A program made the position numbers and the translations under genes. A stretch of 64,000 nt of DNA from Chloroflexota bacterium (GTDB lineage Bacteria > Chloroflexota > Anaerolineae > Anaerolineales > Villigracilaceae). Where the stretch lies: positions 186,001-250,000 of the forward strand of contig JACRPQ010000004.1 in the NCBI GenBank assembly GCA_016223135.1, written 5' to 3'. Under the pieces are notes generated by a model that saw only the letters and a program-made list of their open reading frames with translations, made no database searches and had not been told where the DNA came from. Positions 60,667 to 64,000 of the stretch are shown here, piece after piece (the first letter of the stretch is position 1; every line of letters starts with the position of its first letter).

Positions 60667-61701
60667 TTATTTCGATACGACCGAACTATCGTCGCCGATG
60701 TTCAAGATCAGCGGTTCTTCCTTGTTCGGTTGTCCTTCCACATAACAATTGCGTCCGATCAACGAACGGCTCAGCGCTGTGCGCTTGATGGTTGTGCCTG
60801 CCTCGATGATGCTTTCCTGAATGACGGCTTGGCTGATTTTGCAGTTGGGTCCGATGGATGCAAAGGGACCGATGATTGCCTGTTCGATTTCCGCGCTGGG
60901 ATGGACAAAGGAGGGGGCGTTGATAAGCACGGTGCCCTGCCTTTGATCCTGTAAGATGTTTGCCGCGCCGCGTTTGAGGAGGATTTTGTTTGTTTCCAGC
61001 GTGGCTTCGATGGTGCCGGTATCCAGCCAGGTGTCAATCTCATGGACGCGAATCTTCGCGCCGCGCTCGACCATGATGGTCATGGCGTCGGCGAGGAAGA
61101 ACTCGTTCTTGAGCATGTGGTTGCGGCGGAACTGTTCCTCGATGGCGGCAATCAATTCCTGTCCCTCGCGGAAGTAATAACAGCCGGCAATGACCAGGTT
61201 GTTTTCCATCGTTTGGGGTTTTTCAATGAAGCGTTTGACATAACCGTCCTCGCCCACCTCCGCCACCCCAAAGCGGCGCGGATCGGGGACCGGCATCACC
61301 CAGGCGACCGAATCGGCTGTCTCATGCGCAAGGAAGGAGAAGTCCGTCTCGATGAGGGTATCCGAAAAGACCATTTGCATCGGTCCGTGCAGGTATTCGC
61401 GCGCCAGCCACAACGCATGGGATTGTCCCTTCATTTCGTGCTGCACCACGTAGTGCGCTTTGATGTGAGGGTACTTCTCCTTGATGAAGGCAGGGATTTG
61501 CATCTCGCCGAGGAAGGGACCCACGATGAACACGTATTCCAGATTTTCAGGGTTCGGCATGGTGTTGAACATGTCGAGCAGGTGTTCGAGGGTGGTCTTC
61601 CCCGCCACGCTGACGAGCGGCTTGGGTTTGCTGTAGGTGTGGGGTCTCATGCGTGTTCCCCAGCCTGCCATGGGGATCGCGATTTTGAAGGTCTCAGTCA
61701 A
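60667..61701 (-). CDS. Sugar-phosphate nucleotidylyltransferase with left-handed beta-helix
   Basis: The 344-residue protein has the NTP-binding motif MAGWGTRMRPHTYSKPKPLVSVAGK at residue 11, VFSDTLIE near 111, FIEKPQTMENNLVIAGCYYF near 160, WLDTGTIEATLETN near 235 and C-terminal hexapeptide-type repeats (IGPFASIGPNCKI, IIEAGTTI) near 280-330. It should make an NDP-sugar; the layout is like long RmlA-type glucose-1-phosphate thymidylyltransferases, but UDP or GDP sugars are possible. No other dTDP-rhamnose genes lie nearby. Confidence 0.9.
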   Translation of the reverse strand: MTETFKIAIPMAGWGTRMRPHTYSKPKPLVSVAGKTTLEHLLDMFNTMPNPENLEYVFIVGPFLGEMQIPAFIKEKYPHIKAHYVVQHEMKGQSHALWLAREYLHGPMQMVFSDTLIETDFSFLAHETADSVAWVMPVPDPRRFGVAEVGEDGYVKRFIEKPQTMENNLVIAGCYYFREGQELIAAIEEQFRRNHMLKNEFFLADAMTIMVERGAKIRVHEIDTWLDTGTIEATLETNKILLKRGAANILQDQRQGTVLINAPSFVHPSAEIEQAIIGPFASIGPNCKISQAVIQESIIEAGTTIKRTALSRSLIGRNCYVEGQPNKEEPLILNIGDDSSVVSK

Positions 61702-61773
61702 GGTGCGGCTCCGTTTTGGGTAATTTGCCCTGCAATTGTACCAATGAAAAGACGGCTAAGAGAGTGTCTGAAA

Positions 61774-61883
61774 AACGTGAATTCGGGATCACAGGCGATT
61801 ATCCACGAAGGGCACGAAGCACACGAAGAAATAAAGAATCTCTGTGTCTTTGCGGGAGAAAGTCCTTATCCCGAATTCACGTT
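61774..61883. mobile_element. 110-bp palindromic element F at the aldo/keto reductase stop
   Basis: Perfect 16-bp inverted repeats AACGTGAATTCGGGAT (61774-61789) and ATCCCGAATTCACGTT (61868-61883) end the element. They resemble the ends of element E (ACGTCAGTTCGGGATAA). The interior has 9-bp words CACGAAGGG, CACGAAGCA, CACGAAGAA. Two bases of the reductase stop codon (TAA on the minus strand) lie in the right repeat. No target duplication is visible. Confidence 0.8.
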
Positions 61884-62865
61884 AAGAATGTCCCAAAACC
61901 GGATGCGGCTTGTAGGGTTCTTCGAGACGCTTCACTTCCTCGTCGGTCAAGCGAATGTCGAGCGCGGCAATCGCCTGGTCGAGGTGTTCCATTTTCGTTG
62001 CGCCGATGATGGGGGCGGTGATGTGCGGTTTGTTCAACAACCATGCCAGCGCAATCTGTGAGCCTGTCACGCCGCGCGCCTGCCCGATTTCACGCGCGCG
62101 GTCTGCCACGACAAAATCCTCCTCGCGGAAATACAGACGCTCGGCAAATGGATCGTTTCGGGAGCGCAGCGTCTCCCCGCCGCCTTCGCGCTTGCGGTTG
62201 CCGGCGAAGAACCCGCGCGCCATCGGGCTCCAAGGGATGAGTCCCACGCCCTGATCGAGACACAACGGAATCATCTCGCGTTCCTCCTCGCGATAGACGA
62301 GGTTGTAGTGATTCTGCATCGAGACGAAGCGCGTCCAGCCGTGACTTTGGGCGGTGTATTGCGCCTTGGCAAACTGCCACGCGAACATGGACGATGCGCC
62401 GATGTAACGCGCCTTGCCCGCCCGCACTACATCGTTGAGCGCTTCCATCGTCTCCTCGATGGGAGTCTCGTAGTCCCAGCGGTGGATTTGGTACAGGTCC
62501 ACATAATCCATGCCGAGGCGTTTGAGCGATTTGTCAATTGCGTCCAGAATGTGCTTGCGCGAGAGTCCGCGGTCGTTGACGTCGTCGCTCATCTGCCCAT
62601 GGACTTTGGTGGCAATGATGACGTTTTCCCGCTTCACGCCGAATTCCCGCAGCAGTTTGCCGGTGATGCGTTCGCTCTCGCCGGTGGAGTACACGTCTGC
62701 TGTATCGAAGAAGTTGATACCCGCCTCCAGCGCCCGGCGGACGAAAGGCTTGGCATCCTCTTCATCCAAAACCCACTCGCGCCATTGCTTCGAACCGTAA
62801 CTCATCATCCCCAGGCACAGCCGCGAAACTTTCATTCCCGTTTTGCCGAGATTGACGTATTGCAT
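61882..62865 (-). CDS. Aldo/keto reductase
   Basis: The 327-residue NADPH-dependent reductase has the catalytic tetrad: Asp and Tyr in FFDTADVYSTGESE near residue 52, Lys in VIIATKVHG near 84 and His in YQIHRWDYETP near 125. It resembles the YajO/Tas-like group acting on small aldehydes or ketones. The ATG at 62865 has AGGAGA 6 bases upstream; the longer frame extends into the upstream terminator region. Its final codons abut element F. Confidence 0.93.
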   Translation of the reverse strand: MQYVNLGKTGMKVSRLCLGMMSYGSKQWREWVLDEEDAKPFVRRALEAGINFFDTADVYSTGESERITGKLLREFGVKRENVIIATKVHGQMSDDVNDRGLSRKHILDAIDKSLKRLGMDYVDLYQIHRWDYETPIEETMEALNDVVRAGKARYIGASSMFAWQFAKAQYTAQSHGWTRFVSMQNHYNLVYREEEREMIPLCLDQGVGLIPWSPMARGFFAGNRKREGGGETLRSRNDPFAERLYFREEDFVVADRAREIGQARGVTGSQIALAWLLNKPHITAPIIGATKMEHLDQAIAALDIRLTDEEVKRLEEPYKPHPVLGHS

Positions 62866-62915
62866 GACTTTCTCCTGTGTGGTTGTTGGTTGTGCCGGAT
62901 TATACGACCGATGAT

Positions 62916-62940
62916 AAAAAAAACCGCCAGGGAGGGCGGC
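62916..62940 (-). terminator. Intrinsic terminator after the beta-propeller gene
   Basis: On the minus strand CCGCC (62935-62939 side) and GGCGG form a stem around CTCCCT, followed by a run of eight T. It separates the beta-propeller gene from the aldo/keto reductase gene. Confidence 0.8.
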
Positions 62941-62970
62941 GGGGTAGAGGAGGGGGAAGCAGGTCAAAGG

Positions 62971-63999
62971 TCAGGGTTGAGGCGGGGGGCGCAGGGCAAA
63001 CAGGATGTTCTCACGCAGGTCGGTGAAGAAGCCGAGCGGGAGTCGGAAGGGGGCAATATCCCCGCTGTTGGTCAGGGGGATGTAGTACAGTTCCGTTCTG
63101 CTGTTTGCGCCCAGGCTTCTATCTTGAAAGGCGAAGAGGATGTATGTGCCGTCGGGGCTGAAGGTTGCGCTGCGATAACAACATTTTCCCTGTACGGGAT
63201 TGAGGAGGGTCGCCTGCGTGGAGGATATGTCAAACAGATAGAGCATGCCGTATCCGCCATTGCGGATGAAGGTGTTGAAGAGGAAGCGGCTGCCGCCGTC
63301 CCAGTGATAGGATGGAATGAGGGGGTAGTTGGCATACCCCTCAGGGATGAAGTACTTGGCGGGAAATTCGTCAATCACCAGCGGGTCCACTGCTTTACAG
63401 CGTTCCAAATCCACTTGCAGAATGCGCACCGTATTGCCGATGCGTTGACCGATGGCGCTTTGGTAGAGCAGCGCCAGCCGCTTGCCGTCCGCCGACCATT
63501 GCGCGCTTTTGACCGCTACGACGGGATAGTTGACGCATAAGTCCGGCAGGCGTTGAAGTTCAAAGGCGGTTTTTGTGGTGGCGAGTCGTGCCGGGTCATA
63601 AGGGACGACAATGAGCCGCCGCTCGATGCTGATGGCGACAAATTTGCCATCATGCGAGAGACGGAAGCCCTCAAAGTATTCGGCGTTGAAGCAGAAGAGT
63701 CGTTCGGGCTGAGGCTGAGCCGCCTCGGCGTTTACCTGATAGACGCACTGACCTTCGCCATAGAGCAGGTCGTTCCCGCCAGGCACCCATTGCAGGTCGA
63801 ATTTGGGGAGGCGGCTGTTGGTCAGTTGTTTGAAGGTTTTGCCCTCCATGTCCATCAGGTACACCTCGCGGTTGGAGGTGAACGCCAGCGTCACTGCGCC
63901 GCCGGGCGCAAAGAGGGGAACGGCGGTGGGCGAAGGTGTGACGGTCGCGGTGAGGGTGGGCGGGGCGGTGGGAGAAGGTGTCGGGGAGGGAGGGACGTT
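62971..63999 (-). CDS. Beta-propeller (TolB/WD40-like) protein, 5' truncated by window edge
   Basis: The frame is open to the right edge, so the start lies outside. The visible 342 residues begin with a Pro/Thr linker (PSPTPSPTAPPTLTATVTPS), as in other surface proteins of this window, followed by propeller blades: LAFTSNREVYLMDMEGK, FRLSHDGKFVAISIERR, SAQWSADGKRLALLYQS and SATFSPDGTYILFAFQD. The blades resemble TolB-type repeats. The role is unknown; the missing N terminus probably holds a signal or membrane anchor. Confidence 0.85.
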   Translation of the reverse strand, partial: NVPPSPTPSPTAPPTLTATVTPSPTAVPLFAPGGAVTLAFTSNREVYLMDMEGKTFKQLTNSRLPKFDLQWVPGGNDLLYGEGQCVYQVNAEAAQPQPERLFCFNAEYFEGFRLSHDGKFVAISIERRLIVVPYDPARLATTKTAFELQRLPDLCVNYPVVAVKSAQWSADGKRLALLYQSAIGQRIGNTVRILQVDLERCKAVDPLVIDEFPAKYFIPEGYANYPLIPSYHWDGGSRFLFNTFIRNGGYGMLYLFDISSTQATLLNPVQGKCCYRSATFSPDGTYILFAFQDRSLGANSRTELYYIPLTNSGDIAPFRLPLGFFTDLRENILFALRPPPQP

Positions 64000-64000
64000 C

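Noticed and set aside
62308-63540. 410-codon plus-strand frame opposite the reductase and propeller genes
   Set aside because: It crosses a terminator and two real genes on the other strand and has no RBS or domain.

Overview
This window is a piece of a free-living bacterial chromosome with moderately high GC. It most resembles a member of the phylum Chloroflexota, class Anaerolineae. That placement is inference from several traits: a dense dcw (division and cell wall) cluster in the order mraZ to ftsZ, many secreted or anchored proteins with Thr-Pro-rich linkers, a UbiA family enzyme resembling decaprenyl-phosphate phosphoribosyltransferase beside a mevalonate kinase, and Tat-type L,D-transpeptidases. 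No rRNA, tRNA, transposase gene, CRISPR array or prophage was recognised.

Layout. 1-3.8 kb: end of a multi-GAF sensor kinase, a receiver-only response regulator and an alpha/beta hydrolase. 3.8-8.7 kb: a thiamine unit with a consensus promoter, a TPP riboswitch, a terminator, thiN and the ThiBPQ importer. 8.7-16.5 kb: DUF402, DUF4126 and DUF2085 proteins, a thiolase, a PilZ protein, two tandem acyltransferases and RtcB. 16.5-31.6 kb: DUF971 protein, TPR protein, AMMECR1, flavin reductase, an amidase followed by four L,D-transpeptidases, LURP-one protein, CorA, mevalonate kinase, UbiA, TlyA, Gmk and rhomboid. 31.8-40.6 kb: HEPN/nucleotidyltransferase pair, a 1937-residue alpha-2-macroglobulin-like lipoprotein, a DsbA-like protein and an rRNA methyltransferase. 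40.65-58.5 kb: the dcw cluster (mraZ rsmH ftsL ftsI murF mraY murD ftsW murG cvpA-like murC two small ORFs murB ddl ftsQ ftsA ftsZ), with MraZ boxes at its promoter. 58.6-64 kb: cold-shock gene, aminotransferase, small protein, nucleotidylyltransferase, aldo/keto reductase and a partial beta-propeller protein.

The genes mostly describe a cell that builds and cross-links peptidoglycan (complete lipid II pathway, divisome, amidase and four L,D-transpeptidases) and imports and phosphorylates thiamine under riboswitch control.

The most unusual content is between and inside the genes. At least ten palindromic elements of about 100-150 bp have arms made of degenerate short words repeated every 7-10 bases. 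Several have terminal inverted repeats (TIRs) and 8-9 bp target duplications (TSDs). Two 122-bp copies (16719-16840 and 39534-39655) are almost identical, and one element sits nested inside another (23850-24100). Most abut the stop codon of the preceding gene, and related sequence lies in frame inside several proteins (ThiP, mevalonate kinase, the rRNA methyltransferase and TlyA). I regard this family as the best candidate for something undescribed here.
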